A stretch of DNA of 64,000 nucleotides, taken from the NCBI GenBank assembly GCA_964034945.1, contig OZ035962.1, forward strand, positions 18,834,530 through 18,898,529, given 5' to 3'. The notes under the pieces were generated by a model that made no database searches, was not told the DNA's origin, and saw only the letters and a program-made list of their open reading frames with translations. The stretch is from Chrysopilus asiliformis (Eukaryota > Arthropoda > Insecta > Diptera > Rhagionidae). Numbering within the stretch: the stretch's first letter is position 1; each line of letters begins with the position of its first letter. A program made the position numbers and the translations under genes. Shown here one piece after another: positions 22,017 through 32,752 of this stretch.

Positions 22017-23975
22017 ATGGCCGAAGGTGGAGAAATTCCAAAATTATTCGCGGGAGGAAAGAAACGCGGAGGTAGAGGACATAGTGTCCAGTTTTCAGAC
22101 AGAGAATTACGGTCTAGATATCGAAATGAAGATGTAAATGAGAATCCTGAATCCTATGCTTTCGGACAAAGATTCAGCTTACCGCGAACACCAGACGAAA
22201 AACAGTCTAAAGAACCGGAAGTTGAAACAACGCCATATGTGTCGAAGCCGGTGGCGGAAGGCGAAGACGTAGGGACTGTCGGACGAACGGGATTAGAGTT
22301 TCCGGAGAATCCGAACTACAGTAGGAACGAGAGAAGTTTCACCGACGATCCTACTGATGTACATAAGTTGGATGTTTTCCACCGAACACAAACAAATGTT
22401 GATTTTGGTACGAATTTAGGAACTAATGATTCGTTCGTTTCATCGTTAGTTCAGAAAGAGACGGAAAATTATATAAAAGAGTTAGTAGCCGATTCTGTGG
22501 GGGCGATGCAAGCCAAATTACTGCAGGAAGTCACAAAAAAATTGGAGAAAACCATAGGGGACGTCTTAGAGCGATCGTTGAAGCAACACGGTAGACCCGA
22601 ACAACAACAAAGGGCAGCACCGAGGTTTGAGAGGGAAGTCAGGGATCCGTTAGGTTCAAGACAACCGGAAGCTCGAAACCATCGAGGCGTTGCAAGTTCA
22701 TTTAAAGATACTTCCGGCAACTGTTTCCAGAATCGGGATGACTATGTAGTTTATTTGGAAACCTTAGTCAGAGAGCAGGCAAATACACCAAGAGAGTCCA
22801 GACCTCAAATGTGGCAACCGAGTAGGGATTCAGCGACAAATGAGACAGTTTACCGGACAAGAAACCAAGTTTCAGACATTGGGAGAAATCATCAACGTCA
22901 ATCTGCTAGGGCTACAGTCGAACTTCAAGGAAGCCGGCTCGATAACGAGGAAATACGAGCAGGGATACGACCCGGAATGAATGAATCGAACCTTATTGAC
23001 GCATTCAGTGAATTCAATCTTCGAGAAAATCGCCAACCAGACCGTCAACGTATATATAGGCAAGGTCACGAAGAAAGCGAAGACAGCAGTGCAAGTCGAT
23101 TCAATTACGAAATGGAGAACCGAAGAAATTACCCTCCAACGAATAGAGATTGCAAATTGCAGCGATGGGGATTTCGTTTCGACGGAGTTTCCGACGAGCT
23201 TAGAGTAGATGAATTTATTTTCCGAATCGAGAAACTTAAAGTCGCTTATGGTTATACTTGGCAGCAAATCATTGGGAACTTCCATATTCTCGTAAAAGGC
23301 CAAGCGGAAAATTGGTACTGGCGATACTTGAAGCAATCGCCATCTGCAACTTGGGTCGATTTGAAGGCAGCGTTATTAAGGAGGTTTAAACGTACATTAA
23401 CGGATTATGATATCTTACCTCGAATAATTGAAAGGCATCAGCGACCAAGTGAGACGTTCGACGATTTTCTGAATAGCGTTTTGAAAGAAGCCGACTCTTT
23501 AAAGGCTCCTATACCTGTTATGGACTTAATCAACATTATTAAAGGCAATGTTAGAGAGCGAATTGGTCAGCTAATATTTTCCCAGCCCATACTGACAATA
23601 GAACAGTTGCGTGAAACCGGCAAGAGAGCAGAAAGATTCTTGAACAGGAACTATGCGAGTCGTAACCAATATCAGCCCAGCGGTAAACAAGTTCACGAGT
23701 TAGAGGGTGAGAAAAGTTATGAGGACGCTAGATCACCTGAAGTAGAAGCTCTACCAGGTCGAAGGGAAAGCCCACCTAAATGCTGGAACTGCGATCAACA
23801 AGGACATTTATTCCGCGACTGTCCATTGGGTGAACGAAAGATCTTTTGTTACAGATGTGGGAAAAAAGGCGTTGGATCGGTACATAAATGTCCAGATTGT
23901 CGACAGGGAAATGGGGTGAGGAGCAATCTCGTATCGGGGGTGACTTGTTCCCAAAATCCTGTCCCCGAAGAATAA
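22017..23975 (+). CDS. Gag polyprotein, copy 2
   Basis: Same 652-residue product as copy 1, with the same capsid-like domain and two zinc knuckles, intact and without any amino-acid change. Two identical open gag genes 5580 bases apart, within elements lacking polymerase, indicate a very recent duplication, either biological or from assembly. Confidence 0.93.
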   Translation: MAEGGEIPKLFAGGKKRGGRGHSVQFSDRELRSRYRNEDVNENPESYAFGQRFSLPRTPDEKQSKEPEVETTPYVSKPVAEGEDVGTVGRTGLEFPENPNYSRNERSFTDDPTDVHKLDVFHRTQTNVDFGTNLGTNDSFVSSLVQKETENYIKELVADSVGAMQAKLLQEVTKKLEKTIGDVLERSLKQHGRPEQQQRAAPRFEREVRDPLGSRQPEARNHRGVASSFKDTSGNCFQNRDDYVVYLETLVREQANTPRESRPQMWQPSRDSATNETVYRTRNQVSDIGRNHQRQSARATVELQGSRLDNEEIRAGIRPGMNESNLIDAFSEFNLRENRQPDRQRIYRQGHEESEDSSASRFNYEMENRRNYPPTNRDCKLQRWGFRFDGVSDELRVDEFIFRIEKLKVAYGYTWQQIIGNFHILVKGQAENWYWRYLKQSPSATWVDLKAALLRRFKRTLTDYDILPRIIERHQRPSETFDDFLNSVLKEADSLKAPIPVMDLINIIKGNVRERIGQLIFSQPILTIEQLRETGKRAERFLNRNYASRNQYQPSGKQVHELEGEKSYEDARSPEVEALPGRRESPPKCWNCDQQGHLFRDCPLGERKIFCYRCGKKGVGSVHKCPDCRQGNGVRSNLVSGVTCSQNPVPEE

Positions 23976-24712
23976 ATTCTGAAGGAGCGGATATCTTAGA
24001 GACCACGGGAAGCGATCCGAATAGAATTTTGAGAAGGGATCCGATTATGAATTCAGGAAATAAAAGATCGTCTGAAAACAATTGGCACGCTAAACCTTTA
24101 CATCAGCGTAAATTAGATTATGAGTTAGTTAGAAAAAGAATTTTTGGTGAAGGTATTAGTCATAGTATAATTAATAAAAAGATAGATAAGCTACGGGAGC
24201 GATTTAGGGCTAAAAGAGAAATGCATCACAATATATCTATGTCGTCCATATCTAGAGAAATTGATGGCCGTCCGTATGCAAAAGTAGAGATCAGTGGAAA
24301 GTTTTTCGAGGGCCTTTTAGACAGCGGGGCTTCAATTAGTTGTTTTGGTAAAAATAGCATCGAGATTTTAAACGAGTTGAAAATCCCGATGAAGCAATTC
24401 ACTTCTAGCATCAAAACAGCTGATGGAAGAAGCCAGAAAATCATGGGAAGAGTAATTTTACCTGTCACGTACCAAGGCCAGACTCATGAAGTTCAGGTGT
24501 TTGTCGTGCCCGGTTTAGCGCAGACACTGTACTTGGGGATTGATTTTTGGAGACAATTTAAGATTGCCCCTCAAATCGTCTCTGAAATTGAAAAGCGTGA
24601 GAAAATCAAGGAAAACCTGTTATGTGGCACTTGGAAAATTTGTCTTTATGTTTTGTTTTCGAATATTGATCATTTAACAATCAAAAAAAAAAAAAAAAAA
24701 AAAAAGGAGTAA
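23888..24712 (+). CDS. Retropepsin-type protease ORF, copy 2, running into the LTR
   Basis: Same protease as copy 1 up to KENLL. It enters LTR 3 at 24618. Because LTR 3 has the original TGTGGCACT start, the tail differs from copy 1: it reads through the LTR's A-run as a lysine string and stops at 24712, giving 274 codons. The catalytic DSG is retained. The different tails on otherwise identical proteases come only from the changed start of LTR 2. Pol is absent here too. Confidence 0.88.
   Translation: MSRLSTGKWGEEQSRIGGDLFPKSCPRRINSEGADILETTGSDPNRILRRDPIMNSGNKRSSENNWHAKPLHQRKLDYELVRKRIFGEGISHSIINKKIDKLRERFRAKREMHHNISMSSISREIDGRPYAKVEISGKFFEGLLDSGASISCFGKNSIEILNELKIPMKQFTSSIKTADGRSQKIMGRVILPVTYQGQTHEVQVFVVPGLAQTLYLGIDFWRQFKIAPQIVSEIEKREKIKENLLCGTWKICLYVLFSNIDHLTIKKKKKKKKE
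23906..23912 (+). promoter_or_regulatory. -1 frameshift site gag/pro, copy 2
   Basis: Same in-frame GGGAAAT heptamer, with the TCGGGG / CCCCGA stem at 23934-23939 and 23963-23968. Confidence 0.7.
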
Positions 24713-26705
24713 GCTGAAAGTTGCCCCAGATCACATTACAAAGAAATTCAATTGGAATGTATACATGTACATTCCTTCAAAAAAAAAACCGGCTGGTTAA
24801 CTTTCTATTACCCTAAAACAATAGAACAACAGAAATTCCTAAAAATTAACTAGCTTTGGAGGAAAAAAGAATAGCGACGTCGAGCTAACCGTTCAGTAGC
24901 TGACGATAATGACTAGAGTTAAAATTAGAGAACCGAATAAGTAAATTTTCGGATAAGTTAATCCTCATTTGAGGAATTAAAGTTAATATTAATAAAATTT
25001 CGTTATTTTTAAAGTTAGAGGTGAGACAAGTGCTTACATAAAGTAAAATTAAAACGTTTAAATTCCTTTTACTGTTTTTAGAATCAGTTTTGCAAAATAG
25101 GTTATAGTTGGAAAACTCGTGTTTTTTTTTTTTTTAAAGTTTTATATTAGTTTGGATTAGCAAGCAGGTAAAATTCGAATAAAGTTCAAAAATCATTAGT
25201 GAAAAGTTAAAGGCAATTTTCTTTAGCAAGCAGGAATTTTCATACGGCTTGGTTACCGAAAAGAATTGCTAGTCGTCAGCTACTTAAAGCTACTTTGAAC
25301 TACTTTGGTCCTATTCCTAAGAAAATTCAATTTCATTGCGATCGAGTCAAAAAGAAAATCTACGATCGATTGATATTTGAAGAAACATCTAAATTTGAAT
25401 TTAAATTCGAATCGGCGAGGCTATAGGGGAAATTTTCGATTGGAGAAACTTAACCTCCTCGCCGCCACGTGGAGCCACTATCCGGAGAGAGGAAGAGGAG
25501 GCCGAAAATTAGGGAGCTTTTTGGGTTCTAGAAATTTCACATAATATTTGGAATTTGAATTTTAAAATCATCATTTACCGAAAGCTTTGAATTTCCTTTT
25601 TGTGAATGGCAAGAGTTTTTTTTTGTGGGAAGTATCCAAAAAAATGTATTAGCAACAATTTTCTTTTCACTTAATTTGATTTCTTTTTTTTCCAAAAATT
25701 AAAAAGCGTTTAGCGATTCATCATCGACGGTGTGCACATGGTCGACGGGTGGACGCAGTTTGAATAGCCGAGAAGAAGATTCAGAAAAAAATTGTAAGTC
25801 ATTTTTTTGATTTCTAATTACATAAAAAAAGAAGGAAATAAGAAAGGAAGAAAAGTGAAAAGAAATTTAAGAAAGAGTAAAAGGAAAGCTCAGTGCAAAT
25901 ATTTCGAGCGCCTACGGATATGCAACTAATCTTGAAGTTGATAAAAAAGGGTCTTGCCACATTAAAATTTCTTTTTTTTGTTGGGATCGTTTTTTTTATA
26001 TCAAGTTTAAATATTGCTTACGATCAAACTTTTTTCGATTTTTTTTTCGAGTTAATTTATTATTTTGTTTTCTTTGAAGATCGCAAACAATACCTTTTTG
26101 AGGAAATTTCAAAAGAAATATAAAATTGTTAAAAGGGGCATATGAATGTTTTGTTTTATTTCGTCAATATTTATTTTTGATTCTGCGTTTGATTTCCGGT
26201 TCGTCTTTGTTTAACATGGACGGATTTTTAACACGGCAATCAGACCATTGTTGTGGGTTGAGTAACGAAATTATGTCGTAGGTTTCGTCCCTATTTAGGG
26301 GGTTGATCGATGTCAGTGAGCATGGGGGCAGTAAAGACGTAGGATGAAGCTTAATAGTTTTTTTTTTCCTTCAAACTTCATATGTTGTCCTTATGACAGC
26401 ATATATTTCCCCATAATTTTACTTACCTATCTTAAATTATAGTTTCCGTTTTCTTTGGTATTGATAAACACATTTATTCTAATTTTTCGAGAACCCCTAT
26501 CGGCATGTAAATCCGTTTACCTTTTGTTTATCCCAACGGCCAAGATCCACCCCACCGACGAGCTAAGTCCAGGTCCGCGCAAGCATGCCAGAGCCCGAGG
26601 GATAAACAGGCTGGCCGCGGGGCTACTGTAATCCAGGTACAGTTAAGTATGCCCCAAATTATGTTGTCGGTCCCAGTCCACATAGTAACGGCCGGCCTGG
26701 TAACA
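24618..26705 (+). repeat. LTR 3 (2088 bp)
   Basis: Starts TGTTATGTGGCACTTGG as in LTR 1 and ends CCTGGTAACA, directly followed by the target duplication GAAA (26706-26709). Homopolymer lengths match LTR 2. Confidence 0.92.
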
Positions 26706-26732
26706 GAAATTGTAAATAAAAATAACAATAAG

Positions 26733-27846
26733 GACACTGAGCGAAAAAGTCATAGAAAACGCATATGAATTCGTATGTTTCCACTATAAAAGGGCGCCAT
26801 TGCGCAAAATTGTAAGATTTACATTGAGCAATGTGAAACACGGTCGCATTGTAAATTCAACATTTTGCCATACGAATTGATACCTATGGTGTGCATTTTA
26901 AGCAGCAAATATGCGGCGTTTTCTTTCTCCCTCGAATGCTTACTTATAACTTGTTGAGTGAACAGAGATGAACAAATTAAAACGTAAACAGAAAGCGAAC
27001 AAGAAAAATCTAATGGCGATAAATTAATCGAAACTTTTTGTGGAGTATTATTTTATAATGGACTTTTCCTCCGATTGCATGTCGTGATTTTAGTTGCCAT
27101 GAAAATTTTTCGACAATATTGGATCTGAAATTTAAGCAAATTTTAATGGGCCATCAAATTATTTAGTTTTTAATGAAAAATTTCTTTAATTTTATTTTAC
27201 CGGTCAAATTTATTTTTTCTTTTGCAATGAAATTTTGATGCCAATAAAATTGTGCTGTTTTAAAAATGTCTCCTATCCACTTTTTATGCAATATCCTTCA
27301 GTCATTCGCCTGAAAAAAGAAATTTAATTCTCGAAACGAAATCGTTTCCATCAAATGTCAAAGGGAAATATGGCGGCTGAAGACATCGACTTTTTTTTCT
27401 TTTTACATTTGAAAATGCAAAATCAACCTCACAAAAATATAAAAGTATAAGTTGAAATGCATGATTTTATAGTCGAAAAATGTAATTTCGAATGTAAGTC
27501 GAAAAATGTAAAGTCGAAAAATGTAATTTCGGATTTTATTAACTCACATGTATTAAATGATATGGAAAATTGTAAAATTTACAAATCTTCAATGTAAAAT
27601 GATATATGATTTATATTATTTTGTATTTTACTCTGGGTTTTTCAATAGTACATATCAATTCATCAACAAACAATGTAAAATTTATCATGAAAACATAGTT
27701 TTCCCTGTTTTTATATTAATGTATATGTAAGATCTATAAGTTTATATTGAAAATTGCGTGCTTTTCCAATTTAGGGAAAGTTTTTACAATGCGAAGATTT
27801 ACAATGCATCATTGTAAATATCGCAATGGGGTATTTCTCTCAGTGG
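26733..27846. mobile_element. Possible non-autonomous element with CACTGAG ends
   Basis: The left end CACTGAGCGAAAAA and the complement of the right end (CACTGAGAGAAATACC) agree at 11 of 14 positions. Near both ends the words TTGTAA and ACAATGC recur. The interior has a small tandem repeat of GTCGAAAAATGTAA (about 27474-27533). No target duplication was found, so the boundaries are tentative. Non-coding. Confidence 0.4.
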
Positions 27847-27979
27847 AGAAATGCGCCGCGGTCCACATTTCTTGAGATAGTACATCTTTAGTAAGAAATT
27901 GTTGAAAAAATGTGCCCCAGGCAAAAAAAAGTGTATTTTTGAGCCACCTCCAGCCGAAATAGAGTATGTTGAGCATATT

Positions 27980-28140
27980 CGGTGATCGATTTTTCTAGTG
28001 TTTGAAAAAATATTATACTAATTTGAAACATTCGGAACAAAAATTTAGTTTCCGGGACGCCGCCTGGACAACAAGCCTAAACGGGCGATATCCAAGCCTT
28101 TCCGGGACTTGTGGTCACCATATTTATGGGAAAATATATC
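27980..28140 (+). repeat. CGGGAC repeat family, copy 1
   Basis: Contains GGAACAAAAATTTAGTTTCC, then GGGACGCC, CCTTTCCGGGACTTG and GGTCACCAT. Matching pieces are at 41340-41480 and 60765-60915, with shorter ones at 1784-1835 and 59247-59280. The shared end word GGTGACCATA suggests a defined terminus. The family is not identified. Confidence 0.5.
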
Positions 28141-28440
28141 CTGTAATTGGCTGTTTTTATTAAAAGCAGTTATTTAGCTTGCCTTCCTGTCTGTCTGTCT
28201 GTCAGGGTCAAATCTTTTAATCCAATTTTGACCCACTTCCACTCATCTGATTGACTTTAAATTCTGCACACATACGTAAGTCCTATGATAATATAATATT
28301 TTATCTACTTCGTCCTTGTAAGGTTAAGTGAAGGTCCTGTAAGGATAACGTGATAAAAAAAATCTCATCTGGAGGTTTTAGGGGTCGCTGAATCCGATTC
28401 TGGTATTAAGAGGACTGTAGGGATATCTCAAAGGCAAGGA
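28141..28440 (+). repeat. GTCY-related relic (subfamily C) with a short CTGT array
   Basis: A short array (CCTGTCTGTCTGTCTGTC) ends at about 28203 and is followed by AGGGTCAAATC, GACCCACTTCCA and ATTCTGCACACATACGTAAG. The region 5825-6180 carries the inverted equivalent. Confidence 0.45.
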
Positions 28441-28442
28441 TA

Positions 28443-28665
28443 TAAAGGGTGGTTAAATGTTAAGGGCCGATGTTGAATGTGAACCACACCTAAACGTCAA
28501 GTTTTTTTCTGCATTTCTTTAACGCGTTGCTCGATTGTGTATCTTTCCATGGTTCAAATTGAGTTAGTCTGAAATTGAGAAATGTCAAATGAAATGCAGA
28601 AAAAAACTTGACGTTTAGGTGTGGTTCACATTCAACATCGGCCCTTAAAATTTAAATACCCTTTA
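28443..28665 (-). mobile_element. mariner-type MITE retaining the start of its transposase gene
   Basis: Inverted ends TAAAGGGTGGTTAAA / TTTAAATACCCTTTA are each flanked by TA (28441-28442, 28666-28667). The inner arms of 50 bp or more (GGGCCGATGTTGAATGTGAA and complement) are nearly perfect. Between the arms, on the minus strand, an ATG at 28550 opens a reading frame beginning MERYTIEQRVK. This is the characteristic N-terminus of a mariner-superfamily transposase and resembles the MSKLTLEQR start of the pseudogene at 53089. The frame then runs into the arm. The MITE is therefore an internal-deletion product that kept the 5' end and first codons of the parent. Confidence 0.85.
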
Positions 28666-28667
28666 TA

Positions 28668-30670
28668 TTCGAAGACTAAAAACTATAAGCGTTGAGTTAT
28701 ACAGATGTCATTCTGGACTTAGTAAACTAATCAAACACCAAATGACTAAAAAAGATCAAATAAAAAAAATTAAAATATTTTTAAAAGCTTTTATTTGAAT
28801 AAAATGGACTAAACAGAAAAAAAAATCTACCCTCCCCCTCTCTTTCATTGTCGGTACCTGCCCGTGTTGGACAGTAGCAAGTAGTGTAAACGAGGCTTAA
28901 ATGTTGATAAAACTATATATTGAAAAGATAGAGACGCAAAAGAGTGTTGATTTTTTCAGACTTTGAATTTTTGTTCGTTACTACGAATAAGTATCGAAAA
29001 TCCGAACTAAGTTTTGTTTTCTATTCAATGGGCATTATTTTCTAAGAACTTTTTCACGAGCCCTTTCCGATAGGTGTACGTGTACAAACTCGAATATATG
29101 GTTTTATCTCGTCTTGGATTTTTTTTTCATGCTTTTGTTACCCGTTTTTCCTTTCTTAGTGACTTTCGGGACATAAAATTTATATACAGGTGCTTACGTT
29201 TCACTTTTATGATTTTATGCTTTTATGTTTAAAAAGGATTTCTAGGATACCTATAACCCTCTTCGAGAAGGATATGAAAGAACGTTAGGAGCTCACAAAG
29301 AGATTGTTTCTTGTACTTGGAGTACTAAAAATAAAATAAAAACAGTCAAAAATTAGCAGGGAGAAAGCTTTTCGCAGTATCGTAGCATGTGAATGGTGAG
29401 GTCTTTAGAAAATTTCATATCAGAAAAAGGAGAACATTGAACACGATGCGAAGATTCTATACAGATGTAAATTGAAATGGTTTGGTGGTGACTGCACAAT
29501 CACAAAAAAAAGACTTCAATTTCCTTTTTTTTTCTCGTCGTCTTTACTTTATTTTCGGCAAAGCAACAATTTCGACGGAGATTCTCAATTTCTTAAGCAA
29601 CATGTTGACGACTCCCTTTATATATGAGTACTTAAAATGGATTTTCCCTTCTTTGAAGATGTTTCCTTTTTTTCATTGAAAATATGTTTAAGGATATACA
29701 ATACTGTAAATAGATATGTCTATCATGACTAGCGTCTGAAATAAATGTGATGGGACGACCGGATTTTTCTTCTTTTTTTTTGGGTAATTTTTCAACCCAG
29801 ATTTTTCGAAATCATCAAAAAGCGCTCCGTTTTCTGGGTAATCCACCTTAACCCTGGGACGAAATTATGGAGCACATTCATATTAAGCTGAATGAGTCTC
29901 GTAGGGGAATTCCTTTAATTCTATTTGACGTCTTTTTGGGTTATAAAGCTGAAACACGAGCCAAACCGGATACGCATTACACGAGAATTCTTAGAAATGA
30001 TAAAAACTCGCTGTGTAAAAAAAGTGAAAATCAAAAAAAAAATGATTCTGTAGGCGTGTTTCAATGAATAGATGATGAATGAATGTTTCTGTAGGACTCT
30101 CGAAATATTTATTCCTTTAAATTTTCGTTGGTATTTTACGAGTATGATATCGAGTTTAGCAAAGCGTACCTACAACTTTTATTTTTATGGGGACTCTGGA
30201 TGGCAATAATACTGGGGCCTATTTTATGCACTTCTTTCTAAGTGAAATGACACCTGCGATAGTACCATTCAGACTTTATATCTCCCAACGTCAACAGTTA
30301 GAGTATTCCTCGCTGAAAATACGCAATAAAAAGTGAAAAGTATTGGAAAACCAAATTGCTGTTTTAAGCGCTTACATCAACCAATTAATCAATTTTTCTG
30401 AGATGTTTTGTACTGAAGACATGAAGAAACCGAGAAAAGTGTTCGGATTTTTATCGATATAGAGATCAATAATGGTCCCAAAAGGTGTTCAGTTGAATTT
30501 TTGACCGTTTATCTGTTTATTTGTTAAACCACCGTATGTGGCAAAATTTACGACGGCAAAAAAAAATTCTAAATACATAAAGAGTCTAAAATGGATCATT
30601 TTTTAACTCCCTTCCTATATTACAAATAAAACAGATTTTTATGATTTTTCATATTGCATCGACAACAAAA
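28668..30670. other. Unassigned AT-rich DNA
   Basis: No gene or bounded repeat was recognised. Short open frames (for example 29482-29679 and 29867-30067) show no known motif. Confidence 0.5.
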
Positions 30671-31224
30671 AAACATAACAAAAGCTATAATTGCCAATCT
30701 GGCAATTATTGAAAACCCGTATGGAGATTCAAAATTTCATTTGAGTTCAAATTTTCCAATAAGATTTTTTTAAAACTTGTTCCAATCGGATTTTGATGTA
30801 TGGGAGTTTTATGTAGAATAATATTCTAAATAACTTTTGTTCTTGCACTTTTTTGATAACATGTACCGTTTTTGATATATTCGCAAAAAACGTTTTCGTT
30901 CGTATGGGGGGTACCCCCCCTAATGGTCCGTTTTTGCCCATTAACGAACTTAGCCTCGCATTTTATGAAAAACGAATCTGCGCAAAATTTCAAGTCTCTA
31001 GCTCAATCCGTGCGCCCGCAATCCGCGCCACAGACGGACAGACGGACAGACAGACAGACGGACAGACAGACGGACAGACAGACGGACGGACATGCAAAAT
31101 TCAATTTTTTTTATCATTCTAAACACACTGGTGTAATTCATTTTTGTGTGTGATGACGGGATCTTGGCGTTACAAACGGTAAGGCAAAGTTAATATACCC
31201 TTTGGTTTCACCATACGGGTATAA
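30671..31224 (+). mobile_element. GTCY-array element, subfamily A, copy 2
   Basis: Full-length: starts ACATAACAAAAGC with the TTGCCA/TGGCAA hairpin, has an RGAC array at about 31033-31091, and ends CACCATACGGGTATAA. The next copy begins at the following base. Confidence 0.8.
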
Positions 31225-31632
31225 ACATAACAAAAGCTATAATTGCCAATCTGGCAATCATTGGAGACATCATGGTGATATTCGTATCAAAATTCGAACA
31301 GTTGTACCTAAATTCCACTTTGAAGTCAAACTTTCCAATAAGATTTTTTAAAATTGATTCCAATCGGATTTTGATGTATGAGAGTTTTATGTGGAACCAT
31401 AACTTTTGTTCTTGGACTTTTTTGTCCAAGGATGCACAGTTTTTGAGATATTCGCACAAATCGTTTTCGTTCGTATGAGGGGTACCCCCCCCCCCCCCCT
31501 AATGCTCCATTTTTGCCCATGAACGAACTAAGCCTCGCATTTTACGAAAAATGAATCTGCGCAAAATTTCAAGTCTCTAGCCCAATCCGTGCGCCCCCAA
31601 TCCGCGCCACAGACAGACGGACAGACAGACGG

Positions 31633-31663
<31 letters not shown>

Positions 31664-31807
31664 GACGGACGGACATGCAAAAATCAATTTTCTTAGTCAT
31701 TCTAAACACACTGGTGTAATTCATTTTTGTGTGTGATAACGGGATCTTGGCGTTACAAACGGTAAGGCAAAGTTAATATACCCTTTGGTTTCACCATACG
31801 GGTATAA
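31225..31807 (+). mobile_element. GTCY-array element, subfamily A, copy 3 (head-to-tail with copy 2)
   Basis: Starts ACATAACAAAAGC directly after the GGGTATAA end of copy 2, with no target duplication or spacer between them. The RGAC array is at about 31611-31676. It carries a C-run of about 14-15 bases at about 31486-31499, a hypermutable site. End-to-end insertion of this kind is known for Helitron-type elements. Confidence 0.8.
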
Positions 31808-31922
31808 TTAAATAAGAAAATAATTTGGGAAATGATTTTAATAGCACTTCTATCAATCATAGATCCCAATAACTGTTAGTGATGTTTGAACCAACGAAAC
31901 TTAGCAACTTATGTACGACTTA

Positions 31923-32355
31923 CCCCTGGAGCCCAATGAACGCAACGCGAATGCAACGCGAACGCTGTGAACTGTCACGCAGCGCAACATTTCAGCGGTA
32001 GAGCCCAATGGCATCTCGTGAAGTAGTACAAGTGACATAATATAAAGTGGTAAAAAGTTGGCAAAATTATAAAACTGGATAATTTTGAAGCGATAATTTG
32101 CTTTGTTGGTCTTTATCTTAAACAATCTCGTTTTTTTGCACTAAGGCTATCAATTTTTCCTCGAACGACATTTCCCCGACCTCACATTATGAACTGTCAA
32201 CGCAGAATTGCTGCGGCAAAGTTAGAAATATGCAAACTTTTGCGTTGTAAGTGCGTTCTCTGCGTTCACTTCAAATGATTTCTATGGAACAAACTTGTAA
32301 GTGACAGTTTGTGCGTTTCAGTTGCGTTCGCATTGCGTTCATTGGGCTCCAGGGG
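31923..32355. mobile_element. MITE, 433 bp, TTA target duplication (CAATGAACGC family, copy 2)
   Basis: Ends CCCCTGGAGCCCAATGAACG / CGTTCATTGGGCTCCAGGGG are perfect inverted repeats, flanked by TTA (31920-31922 and 32356-32358). The inner sequence is related to 11433-11852 and to the window's last 150 bases. The TTA duplication suggests a PIF/Harbinger-type mobiliser. Non-coding. Confidence 0.85.
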
Positions 32356-32444
32356 TTAAATTATTTAAGTCCAAGATTTCTACGATTTAAGTAGTTTAAC
32401 CGCAACTTAATTTTTTAAAAAAAGTACGCGGAAACGCGTCTATT

Positions 32445-32752
32445 TCATACGCAGGGCAAGTTTTGCAATACTGCTTGCAGGTCAATCAAAAACAGTAGGG
32501 TTTGATGAAAAAATAAGAAACCCGTTGCCCTGCTAGTTCTAAAATTAATAGTTTTTGAATTAAAGTAAAACTAAAATAAGCTCATTTTTTAAAGGGATCA
32601 TCCCAATCGAAAAATTAATGACCAACAAATCTACTAATAGACTAGCTGCTAATTATTTTTCAACTGAGACCTTCCTTTTTAAAAATGAAGCTCGTCATAA
32701 TAAGTCCGCTTCAGATTTTGTTAAATCTATCCTGGTCCTGCCCTGCGTATGA
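32445..32752. mobile_element. Possible MITE with CATACGCAGGGCA ends
   Basis: Perfect 14-bp inverted repeat TCATACGCAGGGCA / TGCCCTGCGTATGA bounding 308 bp. A further TTGCCCTGC occurs inside. No target duplication could be made out. Non-coding. Confidence 0.45.

Larger units (their letters stand above)
13465..26705 (+). mobile_element. Tandem non-autonomous LTR retrotransposon (Osvaldo/Ulysses-like, Gag-Pro only)
   Basis: Layout: LTR 13465-15546, internal 15547-19037, LTR 19038-21127, internal 21128-24617, LTR 24618-26705. The whole block is flanked by a single 4-bp duplication GAAA (13461-13464 and 26706-26709), so it behaves as one insertion. The internals differ by only one T in a homopolymer (3491 versus 3490 bp). 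LTRs of about 2.1 kb, a tRNA-Lys-type primer site, the 4-bp duplication and the Gag style all fit the Osvaldo/Ulysses group of Ty3/gypsy-type elements (known: Ulysses has LTRs of about 2.1 kb). Reverse transcriptase, RNase H and integrase are missing from both copies. The tandem could be real, from recombination between LTRs before or after insertion, or an assembly duplication. Confidence 0.93.

Noticed and set aside
15547..24617. An env-like third ORF in the LTR element
   Set aside because: After the protease motif only a few dozen codons remain before the LTR; there is no room for pol or env in either copy.
26733..27846. CACTA or Transib assignment for the CACTGAG-ended block
   Set aside because: The first bases resemble these superfamilies, but no 3- or 5-bp target duplication is present, so only a tentative unclassified element is listed.
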